From Rotaria sp. Silwood1 (lineage: Eukaryota; Rotifera; Eurotatoria; Philodinida; Philodinidae), in NCBI GenBank assembly GCA_905250075.1, contig CAJNOP010000026.1, positions 1,472,419-1,536,418 on the forward strand: DNA of 64,000 nucleotides, read 5' to 3'. Positions 1 to 11,602 of this stretch are shown here, piece by piece. A program made the position numbers and the translations under genes. The stretch's first letter is position 1, and the number at the start of each line of letters is the position of its first letter. A model generated the notes under the pieces. That model was not told the origin of the DNA, searched no databases, and saw only the letters and a list, made by a program, of their open reading frames with translations.

Positions 1-463
1 AAAATGGTTATGTTTACAATGGAAGTTGGTGATGCGCCTAAACTTGATATGGCTGGTGGTGCAACAGGCGAAAATATTACACGTAAATGAATTTCATCTT
101 TTTCTTCTGTATGAAAAAAAAAATAAAACAAATGAATTGCATGATTATTTTTTTAGTTCATCATAATAAACTTGAAGAATTAGTTGCTGAATTATCTGCT
201 TCATTAACTAATGTTAAACATGAACAAGAATTTATGGAAGTTAGAGAACGTATTCATCGTGCAAGTAAATTTCTTCTTTTGTTTTTTTTTCAATATTTTC
301 GAAAGATATAATTATTCTTTTTCTTTTTTTTTATTAAGTTAATGAAAATACTAATTCTCGTGTGGTTATGTGGTCATGTTTTGAAGCATTTATTCTTTTA
401 GCTATGGCCTTTGGTCAAGTTTATTATCTTAAACGATTTTTTGAAGTTCGTAGAGTTGTATAA
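1..463 (+). CDS. TMED2: TMED2 (p24 family cargo receptor), 3' part only
   Basis: C-terminal part of a p24/TMED transmembrane cargo receptor of the early secretory pathway. Three exons are visible: 1-82, 157-264 and 339-463, joined by GT-AG introns of 74 bp that keep the frame. The middle exon encodes [15 protein letters not shown] followed by [17 protein letters not shown], the coiled coil typical of TMED2. The last exon encodes [10 protein letters not shown], a membrane segment and the tail [13 protein letters not shown], with the FF and RR motifs that bind COPII and COPI coats in this family. The match to the TMED2 subfamily runs to the last residue. The signal peptide and most of the GOLD domain lie upstream of the window, so the gene is cut by the window edge and not broken. 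The stop is TAA at 461-463. Confidence 0.93.
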
Positions 464-3400
464 AACGAAAGAAATATTGGATTCTTTAATTAACTTATAT
501 TATTTCTCTCAAAAAATATCAACTATTGGTCTGTTTTGTTTCTTCTTTCCGTATCTTATTCTTTTTTTTCTTTTGTTTTTTTTTCCATTAGTTCATTTCT
601 TGTTCAGTTATGAGCGTTTAGGAGTTTTTAAGTGTATTTCTCGTTTGTTTTTATTGTTACTTTGAAATAAAAAAAAAGTCTATTTCGTTGGTTTCATGGT
701 AATGAGAATCCAAGTTTTAAGTAATCTATTGTATTAAAAATCTTAATATGAAGAAAAAGTTAAAGATAAAAAAGAATGTCGATCTTTTGATAATTAAATA
801 ATCGATTCGTAGTGGTGTCTCAAGGTCGATAGGATTTAAAGGGAGCGAGAGTTCAAGAGGCTAATAGGGAAACTTTTGTAAGGGAAAAAATACAGAAGTT
901 CTGTACTTCTCAAGTACAGACGTATCGTGAAGTATATGAGTTTTAACAGTAAGATGAGATAGTTTTTGTTAGTTGAACATTTTTATTCAACAGCAAAACT
1001 AAACAAAACCGTAAGAGAATAAGTAGCATCCAGATTAACTTCGTCTATTTCATTTTCATGATAGGTTAGTTAAATTCATTTCATATGCTATTTTTACATT
1101 AGCGATTTTGTTACCATACAATGACTGTGGTTTTTTTAATGAATATTAGCATTTATTTCTGTTTAGTGTTTAGTATTAGCTCTTTTTTTTAATCATACTA
1201 ATAATAACTATCTTTTCACTTTCTACATCTGTTTTCTGTTGTGTTGTAATCGTTATTATGAGAAAAAGAAAAGTTGAAATCTTTTTTTCTCTTTGAAAAT
1301 GCTAGCGAAAAAGAAAAAAAATGAAAAAAAGACTGGTACTTTGTTTTCGATTGTAAATTCCATTTTCGTTATTTGTTTTTTTTTTGAATCAATAGCTACA
1401 TTATAAGTAGAAACTGACTTTAGCTTTCTTTCATCTCTGGAATGAAAGACATCCCTAAAAACGAAATAGAATCGTATATACATGTCGAGAAACATGAAGA
1501 TATGTAGCGAATTACAAAGAAGTATGAAGAAATGCAAAAAGTCTAGGGAAATATGAAGAAGCATAAAGAAGTATTGAAAAGTATTGAGATGTACGAAGAA
1601 GTCTAAAGGTACAGAAGTCTGCTTTTTCCCCCTTGGAATTTTGCTAAAGTTGAACTTTTCTTGAGGAATCAGTTAGCACAAAAGAAAACAATAAAAATGG
1701 AACTCTGCTACAGAAAAATGATAGTTTTCAAGATAAGAACACACTCCTGTTGATTGATATAGCATTTTTATGTGCTGTCAAAAAAAGTTAACTGGTTTGT
1801 ATTCCAATAACTATTCGTCATATGGATTGAATCAATCTTCTTTATTTAAATCGACATTAATGGAAAGTGAATAAAACTCATTCAAATTGTTATTTATTCT
1901 ATGAAAGTCAAAAACTAAAGTCTTTGAATGATCGTATAATTTATCAATAATCAGGTTATTTTATTACTGTATAGTATGAACCAAAGGTCGATAGATATTC
2001 TATCGTATTGTAGAAACCAAATTGATTTTCGAGAGATTACGTTTTGATCTTTTCAAAGACATTCGACATTGTCTTGATTATTCAAGATAAGCTAAATACA
2101 TTCGGTAACAATGAAATCAATCGAAAGAGTTACATTGTTATTAGTCAAAGCAAAAATGAACTTCTTTAGTACCAATGTGTAAGTTTTTCAAAAAGGAAAA
2201 TATTTTCATGACAAATAATATCAACAAGAAAGTTCAACAGTTACCATAGTTTCCGTTCAAGTAATTGAAACCATTGCCTAGAACGTACTGTAGTTTGGAG
2301 TAAGTTTCTTGCAGTTATCAAAAACAGCAGAAGTAAATTGATCAGAAATTGCAGTATTTACTTCTACATCACAAGAAAATTAGTAGGAGAATTCTTAAGT
2401 TTCTCTTATAGCACTCAGTAACTTTCAAATAGTTTCGAAAATAAGTAATCGAAAAAAATGAAAATTTTTCAAACAATACATCATGACGAAAATTCAAGCA
2501 AAAAATTGGCTGAACTTCAGTAATTACTACAAAACAGGTAGTCAACTTCAACAGATACAGAAATTACGATATAGAGATTCTCAAAGAATATCAGTGTATT
2601 TTTCTAAGGAGAACAAGATCTTATCCTCCAAAATATGAGTAGTTTTGAAAATTACTGATAACTTTCAGAAATTGCTTTCATTTGAAAAGATAGCGTCTTT
2701 TTCTCGACCATAAAGTACATTGATATGTATATAAAAAAAACGATGGCAATTCCTTTAATTACTGAAACTTCCCAGTAGTTTCTAAAAGAATACCACCGGA
2801 TAAAATCGTAAATCTACCGTTCTCTTAAGCTTTAATGACAACAGGTTAAAAAGGTGAAACATGAAATTGTACATATTTCTGTGTATTTACGATTTCTTTG
2901 TTTTCAATGACAAAAAANNNNNNNNNNNNNNNNNNNNNNNNNNNNNNNNNNNNNNNNNNNNNNNNNNNNNNNNNNNNNNNNNNNNNNNNNNNNNNNNNNN
3001 NNNNNNNNNNNNNNNNNTGTGTACAATTTCATGTTCCATCTTTTTAACCTGTTCACAGTAAAACCTAAGAAAATGGTAGATTGATTTTTTTTATACACCG
3101 GTATCGTTTCTCAATAATTACCAGACCTGTGACCAGTTACAGTTCTAATAACTGGTTCTTTTTTTGAGAACTGGCCGTAATGCTCGATTTTTTTTCTCAA
3201 ATGTACTTGCTCTATGAATAATGGTGATCCAATAATTCCACTCATAAGGGAAGGTCCCTAAGTGTGAATCTCAGTTTTGAGTAGGAGATATACCAGTTTG
3301 TACAGCTTGACGAGCTGATTATCGTGATATATTCTGTTTTCCCCAATGAAGCTTCAAATCAATAGAAAATGATCTATTTTACTAGTGGATTTTTTGAATT

Positions 3401-4569
3401 TGGATAAATTTCAAGGCAGTTGATAGAAACTTTAGTCTTACAGGATTCTTAAAGTTTCAATGATCATATTAATAAATAAACAACGCCACATGTGATAGCC
3501 TATTATTATGTTATTTTAAACTAATAGGAGACCAATATTCGCCGATAAAATTCAATTCTATCATTGCTATACACATTAATTGTAAAATTATTACACTTGG
3601 ATGTACTTGAGTGATCCTCAGAGAAACCTTTGCTATGTATCCAGAAGTTGAAGCTTAACTTGTGCTAAAAATAATATAATAATAGACTATCTCAGGTGAC
3701 ATTGTCTATGTTTTAACACAATCGCCGAAAGCTTTAAGAGTCCTTCAAGATTGAAATTTCTGACAAATGTCTGGATTTTTCCAAAGGGAAGAAGTTTTCT
3801 AGTAAAATCGAACACTTTCTTCTCATGTGAAGTTCCATTGAAAAAAGACGTTATATATTACGAGAATCAGCTGGTTGAGCTCTTCAATCTGGTATATTTG
3901 CCATTCAAAATTGAAACTCACACTTGGGAGCCTTCTCTCGTCAGTACTTGCTCCAATTATCAAAAAAAAACAACTCATTACCACGCTCAATTTTTTTTTA
4001 AAAGACCTGTTCACCGTATCCAGTTCCATTCTTTGATCGAAAATGCCACAGGTCGATTAATTTCTAAATTTACTGATCTTGTGAAGGATAAATTATTTCT
4101 TTCTCGTATTGCAATAGACTAAAATAACTTCATAATGACTCACTAATTTCATAACTTATTCAGAAATTTCTTATTACTATTTTAGGAAACTACGTCATTT
4201 AAGGTTAAATTAGCTGTACTTAATGATAGCTTTCAATAGATCCTACGAAGTGTTGACAGTTACCAGTGAATTTGTATATCTCGTGCATAGATTCTTTCGT
4301 TATGCGGAAATTTACTTTTTTGAAACTCTGAACATATCTGGAAGAAGAGATTCAATTAAAAAGAAGACTTGAAGATTCTATATATACGTCTTCTGTCATT
4401 ACTCTCGTAAATATAATGTCTGTATTATCAATGTTTTGAGATAAAAGAATAATAATGATTGAAAGTTTTGAATAATAATTTTTTTCTTTTATATTTGATT
4501 ATACTTCAATCGAATAATGAAAGAAAGATAAAAGTGATCATGAAGAAAAGAAATCACGAAATGATTAGA
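464..4569. other. Intergenic region, no supported gene
   Basis: About 4.1 kb between TMED2 and the annexin-like gene. I see no exon with convincing codon use, splice sites or family similarity. The stretch around 1490-1620 is purine-rich with loosely repeated GAAGTAT / GAAGAAG words. A foldback repeat with a 100-N assembly gap lies at 2788-3106. A 123-codon open frame at 3751-4122 on the plus strand resembles no family I know and has no flanking splice signals that would make it convincing. The rest is AT-rich spacer. Confidence 0.6.
2788..3106. repeat. Foldback (inverted) repeat flanking a 100-N assembly gap
   Basis: The sequence left of the gap (about 2788-2876) recurs as its reverse complement on the right (3017 to about 3106). 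The best-conserved part is AACAGGTTAAAAAGGTGAAA plus CATGAAATTGTACA on the left, matched on the right with two or three substitutions. The outer ~55 bp match more loosely. The N run is 2918-3017 and is exactly 100 bases, the conventional size for a gap of unknown length. The gap falls inside the loop of the foldback, so the hairpin itself probably caused the assembly or sequencing break. The true loop length is unknown. Confidence 0.75.
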
Positions 4570-6084
4570 TCAATGAGGACGAGTTATTTTAAAAACATTG
4601 CAAATTTTATCGAATGCTTCTTGTGATCGATTCCTTCTCATTCCATTAGCACTTCCGATTGACGATGATGTTGAAACTGCTCCTGGACTAGTTGGAACAT
4701 TAGTATGAAATTGATCAAAACGCACTGGATCATATTCAGTTGGTGGTACATCTCGCCCATGTGTTATAATAAGAGTAAATAAACGTTTTATTTCCTGAAT
4801 ATCAATATGATTTCTAACTGTTTGATCGAGTGTTTCATCATAAATTTTTGAATATTCTAAACATATTTCATCTAAATCTTTATCTTCATGACCAATAATA
4901 GTACGTATTAAAGTAACGTAATCAATTGGTGTTTTATCTAATGCTTGTCGAAGTATTTTAGCATGATAACTACTTGGTGATCGTACATATTCGACCATAT
5001 CTTGAAAACATTCAATTTCAATTTTTTCTTGAAATTCATGTTCAATTGCGTCTTGTATTGGTCGTCCATATTTATCTTCATATACATCAAATATAGCTGA
5101 TAATTGTGAAAAAGCATCATGTGTAAAAATTCTTATAAATGTATCATAATCAATACCAGGTGTACCTTCACCAGCGTCATATAATTTTTTAGCTATATTT
5201 TTAGCTACGGTTGCTGAATGACCAGATTCTTCATAACGTTTACCTTCAAGTAATTGTTTAAGTAAATTTGTTATTAAATTTTCAACACCTTGAACAATAT
5301 CAATATCATCTTTTACAGAACTTTCAAATAAATTTTCATATGTTTCTTTAAATTTGTGTATATCCTCATTGTTTAATGGTAATAAAATTTCAACTAATTT
5401 TCTTGATATATCATAATCGATTTTTTTCAATTGTTTATATGTAAGTAAATCATGAAAATCACGTACATATAATTCAACTGGTTCAATTAACATTGCTAAT
5501 GTACATGAACGCATTGGAGATTCAGGTCTTTCGAGTACCATATCAATTAATTTATAATCATATTCAAATTCAAGATCACGAACAAGAATAATACGTTGTT
5601 CACATGTATATGATGATAAAAAATGAAGAATAGCATCTAAATCCAATGTATGTGCTGTTATACATTGTTTCAATATTTTGGATAAATACTTCGCATCACG
5701 TTTATAATCAAATTCTGATACATGGCCAAATGTAGGAAGAGTAGATTGACGCTAAAAATTTGATAAAAAACCGAGTTATTTTTGTGTTTGAACTATTTAA
5801 AAACAAAAAAACAAAGGTTACCTTGTTTAGTGTTTTAGAAGGTGAGTGATTAGATGAGAAATGCATGTTTATTTATTATTGAAAAAAACCCTTGTATAAG
5901 TATGAAAGGTTAAATTTATATATGTGTTATATGATGTTAGTTTTATAACATAAGAGAAATTCCGCATACTTACTGGTAAACGTCTATCTATTTTCGTCAA
6001 ATCATGTGCGTATGTTTTTGATCTTACTAATGTTGTTACTTTTTTTATATCATGATGTGAAACTCTATGCAACAAATTTGACAT
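4570..6084 (-). CDS. Annexin-like protein with two candidate first exons
   Basis: The main exon (5751-4570, stop TGA at 4572-4570) encodes about 393 residues with four degenerate annexin repeats: DLDAILHFLSSYTCEQRIIL, then a weaker second repeat around DISRKLVEILLP, then GIDYDTFIRIF...QLSAIFDVYEDKYGRPI, then PIDYVTLIRTIIGHEDKDL. Annexins bind acidic phospholipid membranes through calcium. Only repeat 3 keeps a GxGT-type loop (GEGT) with an acidic residue about 40 positions on, so calcium binding may be limited. Two upstream exons splice in phase 0 to the same acceptor at 5751. One is 5866-5822 (MHFSSNHSPSKTLNK, donor GTAACC). The other is 6084-5974 (MSNLLHRVSHH to DRRLP, donor GTAAGT). They look like alternative N-terminal tails, the part that differs most among annexins. 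The Ser/Arg-rich C-terminal tail is unlike classical annexins. The 540 bp up to the next gene hold nothing recognisable. Confidence 0.78.
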
Positions 6085-6624
6085 TTCTTCTTACTTCTAA
6101 TGAATTTATCAACAACAAAGAGAAAAAAAATAAATGACAGAATAATACATATATGGTGTTGATATTTATACGAAAAAAATGCAATAAAACGAAAAAACAA
6201 AAAAAAAGTGTATCCTTTTTCTATCACGCCATTTATATTATGAGTCGATAGATCGGAGGATAGGAAATATGTTTATTGTAAGTCATGCTTCGTTGATTCA
6301 TGCCTCTGAGTAATAACGTGGCAAATGTATAGTTCACTATAAAGAAAGAAGAATATTTTAAAGACGAGACATACATTTACTATCTGTACTTCAAACAACA
6401 TGTAGTCAAATTTTTTCCTTTTCTTTCGTGTAAAAAGAACGATCATACTCTAAGGTTATAATCGAAAAGTATTTTATAGGACAATGATTGTTAGATTTGA
6501 AAGGGCATATAAAAGATAAATTCAACATGATCAAGTGTATTCATATCCGTTGAACCATAAACTGATGAACTTTAAAGTAAAATGATGTGTCTTGTGTTTT
6601 ATTTACTAACATATATTATTATAT

Positions 6625-9085
6625 TTAACGTGAATATGTATCAATAATGTCTCTTATTGCACGAATTTGACTTGGGTTAACATTGCAACATCCTCCAACG
6701 TATTTTAAGCCAGCATCAATATACGAAGGAATAAATGGTGCAATTGATTGACCTTGACTATTGAATACTCTATCATTATAAATAAAAAGAATAGAATATA
6801 TACAAAAAAAAAAAGTAGAATCAAGATTATTTTTACTGTTTTTCAGCATCCCATGTAACACCAGCATTAGGATAGGCTATAAAATCGCGATCAATTTTAT
6901 TCATTTGTTTGATAAGAGGAACAACAGTGTCTGGATGTACACAATTTACACCGACAGCTATAATTTGATCAGGAGATTTAAGACAAACAGATGCAGCTGC
7001 TTCTTCAATTGGTTCACCATGGGCTGTCCTCTTACAATCCTATATGTATATATACATTTTGTAATTAAAAATACTGATTTAACAGATTTCTTTTTAAGAT
7101 TTTATTTATCAATCAGTCTTATGAAGAATACTAACAGCAGTTACAAAACTATTGCGGATTTCACAATAAAATGTAGGTTGTCATTTTTCGAATAACTTTT
7201 GATAGAAATGAAATACAGAGCTGCGATTTTCACCATTCGAAAGAGCGATGACTAGCCATCGATTTGTATAATATTCATTGGGACGAAAGATGCTTTCTCA
7301 TAGAAAACATTTGATTGACACTTTTTTTCTTGTATATTTTCATTAATTTTCACGATAATCTCTTCTCAAATTACGCCAAAATGTAGCTGAAATCACCCTT
7401 TTTTCACTATAAATTTATCATCGTTTTGTCGAAATCCACCTGAAAAAAGAGATCAACGTGGATAATGAAACATGTGGTGATTTTATAGTGAGAAAAGGGT
7501 GATTTCAGCTACATTTTGGCGTAATTTGAGAAGAGATTATCGTGAAAATTGATGAAAATACACAAGAAAAAAATGTCAATCAAATGTTTTCTATGAGAAA
7601 GCATCTTTCATTTCAATGAATATTATACAAATCGATGACCCAGACATCACTCTTTCGAATGGTGAAAACCGCAGCTCTGTATCTCATTTCTATCAGAAGT
7701 TATTCGAAAAATGGCAATCGGTCTTTTATTTGGAAATGCACAGTAGAATCTTTATATTTTTGTAAAATTTTTCATCGATGATTAAGCAAAAGCTTAATAA
7801 ACAACATTCAATTATTTTGTTTATTAGAACTAATAAGAAAATCAAGATAACTTGCACATTAAACAATCATTTATGAAATATGCATTAAAACAAATATGAT
7901 AATATTTTCATCTTTTGCGTTCTTCTGTTTTAGTAAAAGAAAGTCGATGTGTCATAAAGTAAAAGTCGTAATATTTTTCCTTTGCATGACATTCATATTT
8001 ATGGTATATGATTCAAAAAAATATATATGACGACATATAGAACTAAACCTTTTTTTTTCTCTATTACTCATCAATTATCAAATAATAACTGTCATCGTTA
8101 AAATTATTCTCTAATTACAAGTACTATTACTTGATGATTATCCACATTAAAAAAAAAAGATGGGATCTATATTACACGAAAACAGTCTCATTCAACAAAC
8201 AATGAATATTTTTTTATCTAAAACTTTTAACGTTATTTTCATTTGTGACTATTTTTCATGAGAACTTTTAATACCTGACAATTGAAAGAAACCCATCCTT
8301 TTACATTTGGAAATTCTTTCAGTAATTCAACTAGTGCTTCAGCTTCTTTTTGGGATGGTATTGTTTCAAAAGCAATTAAATCAGGCTCAGCACGAGCTAA
8401 TATTGCCAATCGAGGTCGATGCCAATCTTTGAATTGCTACAGAAAAAAAAAATCAATAATTACCTAGAATGAACAAATAAAAATCAAATACTTCGATTGT
8501 CATCGAATCTGTATACCATCCATTAAATTCACTACCATCATTTAACGTTCCTCCATAAGGACCAATTGAAGCTGCTACATAACATTTTGCTTTTTCTTCA
8601 TCTATATTCGAATAAATAAATAAATAATTTCATTATTAATTATAGTTTCAAATTTAAACTAACCAATAACATTTCGAGCAATTTTTACTGCATTATATAT
8701 AATTTCTTCTGCTTGTTCATTAGATAAATGATGATGGGTCATTAAATTCTCAACTGAAACTTGATACGTAGCAGTTGAAATAAAATCACATTTTGCTTGA
8801 ACAAAACTAAATTTTAATCTATTTAGTATTTATAATATAGTTATGTATATAAACATTACGCTCGATGTGCTTTTGCAAGTTGTTCCAATTCTGTTACTAA
8901 TGCTTTTCCAGACCTTATAGCAATGAAAAACAAAAATAAATACATATAAATACATCAAAGAAAATTTCTGTTAGAATTATTAACCATAAAGGATCATCAA
9001 GTATAGCAAGTCCATATTCATACAATGTCGTGCCAAGGCCACCATCAATTAAAATGACTTTATCATCTTTTCGAGAGAAACTCAT
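6625..9085 (-). CDS. Homocysteine S-methyltransferase (MmuM/YbgG-like)
   Basis: Seven exons: 9085-8985, 8913-8860, 8806-8664, 8601-8492, 8436-8275, 7039-6837 and 6769-6625. Together they give 305 residues in a continuous frame, close to the usual ~310. The family transfers a methyl group, commonly from S-methylmethionine, to homocysteine to make methionine in the cytosol. Family signatures are ILIDGGLGTTL near the N-terminus, DDPLWSGKALV, STATYQ, ASIGPYGGTLNDGSE, DLIAFETIPSQKEAEAL, the first zinc-ligand cysteine in VSFNC (about residue 189) and the paired zinc ligands in VGGCCN (about 285-286). All three zinc-binding cysteines are present, so the enzyme looks intact. Intron 5 is about 1.2 kb, far longer than the others, because it holds a foldback element. 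The ATG follows AG closely, so a 5'-UTR splice or spliced-leader acceptor just upstream is possible. Confidence 0.93.
7178..7718. repeat. Long foldback element inside an intron
   Basis: About 540 bp in intron 5 of the homocysteine methyltransferase gene. The left arm (about 7178-7418) returns as its reverse complement at about 7479-7718. The outer ends read TTGTCATTTTTCGAATAACT on the left, mirrored by AGTTATTCGAAAAATGGCAA on the right. The inner ends read GAAATCACCCTTTTTTCACT and AGAAAAGGGTGATTTC. Arms are about 240 bp with scattered mismatches around a ~60-bp centre. No transposase frame is present. It resembles a foldback or MITE-type non-autonomous element. I could not define a clear target-site duplication. 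Confidence 0.85.
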
Positions 9086-9339
9086 CTAAAAATCTTTATT
9101 TATGATTTCTGTTTTTACCGCTTGATTTTTCATTTATCATTTAAACACACAAAAAAAGGAAAATATTGTTTTTATTTTTTGTTTGAAATAACGTTACTTC
9201 TTCTCACATCTTTTTTCTTCTGATTTTTTTCTTATTTCTTTTCATCACGCCAAACGAAGACCCATAATTTTAGTATAAAAGAAAAAGGAGAAAGTGAGAA
9301 AAAAAAATTCATTATTAAAATAAAGCAATCGTTACGCTG

Positions 9340-9600
9340 ATGTTTCACGATGATGTACAAACACAACCTACAAACAATTTGAAACGGAATATTAATGAGC
9401 ATCCGATTAATCGAATACTTACAGCTTATTTTAATACTAATAAACAAATAAGAAATTCTCAATCAAATACTCGATCAAACAATTATAAATCAGAAACAAG
9501 CCGTATTATTCAACGTCAACGAGTTATACGTTCGTTTTTAAATAAACCTGACGAAACTGAAGTAGGTAAACAATATCGTGACTTATACAAGAAAGAATAA
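9340..9600 (+). CDS. Small protein of unknown function (86 aa)
   Basis: A single open frame of 86 residues, divergent from the homocysteine methyltransferase gene whose start lies 254 bp away, so the two may share a promoter region. The product is hydrophilic, rich in Asn, Arg and Gln, and ends with RSFLNKPDETEVGKQYRDLY followed by KKE. I see no membrane segment, signal peptide or known domain. Codon choice (AT-ending codons, GAA, AAA, CGT/CGA) resembles the surrounding real genes, and an AATAAA signal follows at about 9667. It could be the last exon of a longer gene, but I see no convincing upstream exon. Function unknown. Confidence 0.5.
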   Translation: MFHDDVQTQPTNNLKRNINEHPINRILTAYFNTNKQIRNSQSNTRSNNYKSETSRIIQRQRVIRSFLNKPDETEVGKQYRDLYKKE

Positions 9601-11602
9601 ATAATTTCATCGTCTATTGTCTCTCATAGTTTCGATAGTCGAAATACTTATTTAGACTATATTATCAATAAAAATTTTTTTTTTAAAACTTTCGAAATAT
9701 GAGAATGAATAGTTAAATAAATCAAAGAAAAATAATCAAGGACCTGCTGCCCAAACTCTTTCATCTATGAGCTGACATACTGATATCCTTCACGGTAGAT
9801 GTTAAGTTAGATCCCCGTTCATAAATAATCGAACTCAGTCTTCATCGGTTTGCAGTAGATTGACACATCCTTGATCTCTGTTGAATGACCATGACTGTTG
9901 AGATAACCTTTTTAGCTATACCTTTCAAATTAAATGATTTTTTTCCTCTATAGACGATACTACGTGGTTCTTTAATAAAAATCCTAACATGATTTCGGTC
10001 CCTATTTCAGATTTGGCTAAGCTAGTGAATTTTCTATATATCTATTTTGTAGAGATTCCAGATTTCCGGAGAACTCGTATCTTCAAATTTTAATCTGAAA
10101 CTTTGCATATATACAGAACTGAATTAGATTAGCTTTCCTGTAACAATTCAGATAGTTTGAATAAAATCGCTTTGAAATATGAAGTTTTCAAAAAAAAAAC
10201 TCTTGTTGTATACACTCTCCGGAAGATAAAAATAAGTTCCTTTTTCAATTGTTTTTTTTTTCTTCCTCTTGTGGTATTTTATATACATCTATATGTCATT
10301 ATATGGTTACTAAAATCAACAAAATTTATATGCCATTTAATTGTTTATTTACTTATTATTTTGTTTTATTTTGTATTCATGTCAAAATGATCTATTCCGG
10401 TAATGTTGAGAGACGACAGACCACAAGGCAACGAAGACAAATATCCTATGTAATCGTTTTTCGTTTTATAGTAAAGGTATTCATAAATGTGTCTTTTTTG
10501 AAAGTCGATTCTTTCTATAGTTTATAAGGGTCAGAAGTGGATATTCATCCTCTCACCAATCATCAATGAAGACATAGCTCTGAATCGAAGTGAAAATCTT
10601 ACTTCAAGTTCTTTGCATCCGACTAATTCCAACTTTGCATGCGCACAGTATCAGCCTCATGACTATGATATACAGTAATGGTTCGTGCCATGAGTATGCG
10701 TAGGATTTTATATGTGTGGATAGCTGTCGTAATCGAGCTAAAACTTTTAGTAATATTGCTGCTGACATTTAGAGCTGCATCTTCATCGACTATTGCTGAT
10801 AGTATGTGTGACCACTTGTGAGACGTGTCGACTAAAGAAAACAATCAGCTTTCAAAAAAAGACATATTCAGCAATACTTTTACTATAAAACTGAAAACGG
10901 TTAAATAGAATATTTTTCTTCGGTGTGTTTCTGTTTATATTTTCTTAATGTCACTAACATAGGTTATTTTGTAGTCAATACGAAATAACACATAAATAAA
11001 ATATAACATGTACATACACAAATGTGGTTGACTCTTTGACTTTTATTATAATATACAGATGTATATCTATAATAAAAGAGGAGTGAAAAAAACGAATTGA
11101 AAAAAGTAACTTATTTTTGTTCGTGCGATATTATCCGTGGAACCGGATCTTTACACTGAAAGTCTTATGGCTTGAAGAGACTTTGTTCAAAACATCTGAG
11201 TTTTCTATGAGAGCTAGTTTATACGAGTTCTCTGTATGCGCAAAGTTTCCGACTAAAATTCGAAAAAAATATGGGTTTCTCAAAAATGTGGAATTTTTAG
11301 AAAAGACATCTTAAAAATTTGATATTCAATAGGACCCTAAGTCTGTTTAGGATTTTTATTAGAACACAATATAGCATCTATATAGAAATAATCATTGAAA
11401 TCGGAAGGTCGCAGCTAAAGCAGCTCCCTCCTCAGATGGTATATGCCTAACTTTTATCAAAGTAAAAAAGATACAATCTCTCTTATTTTGATGTTTTCTT
11501 CGACATTATCTTTTGTATATAATGAAAGTATAGGATTTCTTTTTTTTGTAATTTCTTTTTGTCTTATTGAAACTTCTCAAATTTCTAATCGAATCATTGC
11601 AG
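9601..11602. other. Spacer, no supported gene
   Basis: About 2 kb of AT-rich sequence between two plus-strand genes. Short open frames at 10157-10527 (+), 10623-10844 (-) and 11117-11314 (+) have no family resemblance and no splice context that I can support. A possible tiny first exon of the next gene (ATG at 11436-11438, followed by GTATAT) is discussed with that gene. Confidence 0.5.

Noticed and set aside
3751-4122. 123-codon open frame on the plus strand
   Set aside because: No recognisable family, no supporting splice sites, and an overlapping frame exists on the other strand; probably chance or an old mobile-element relic.
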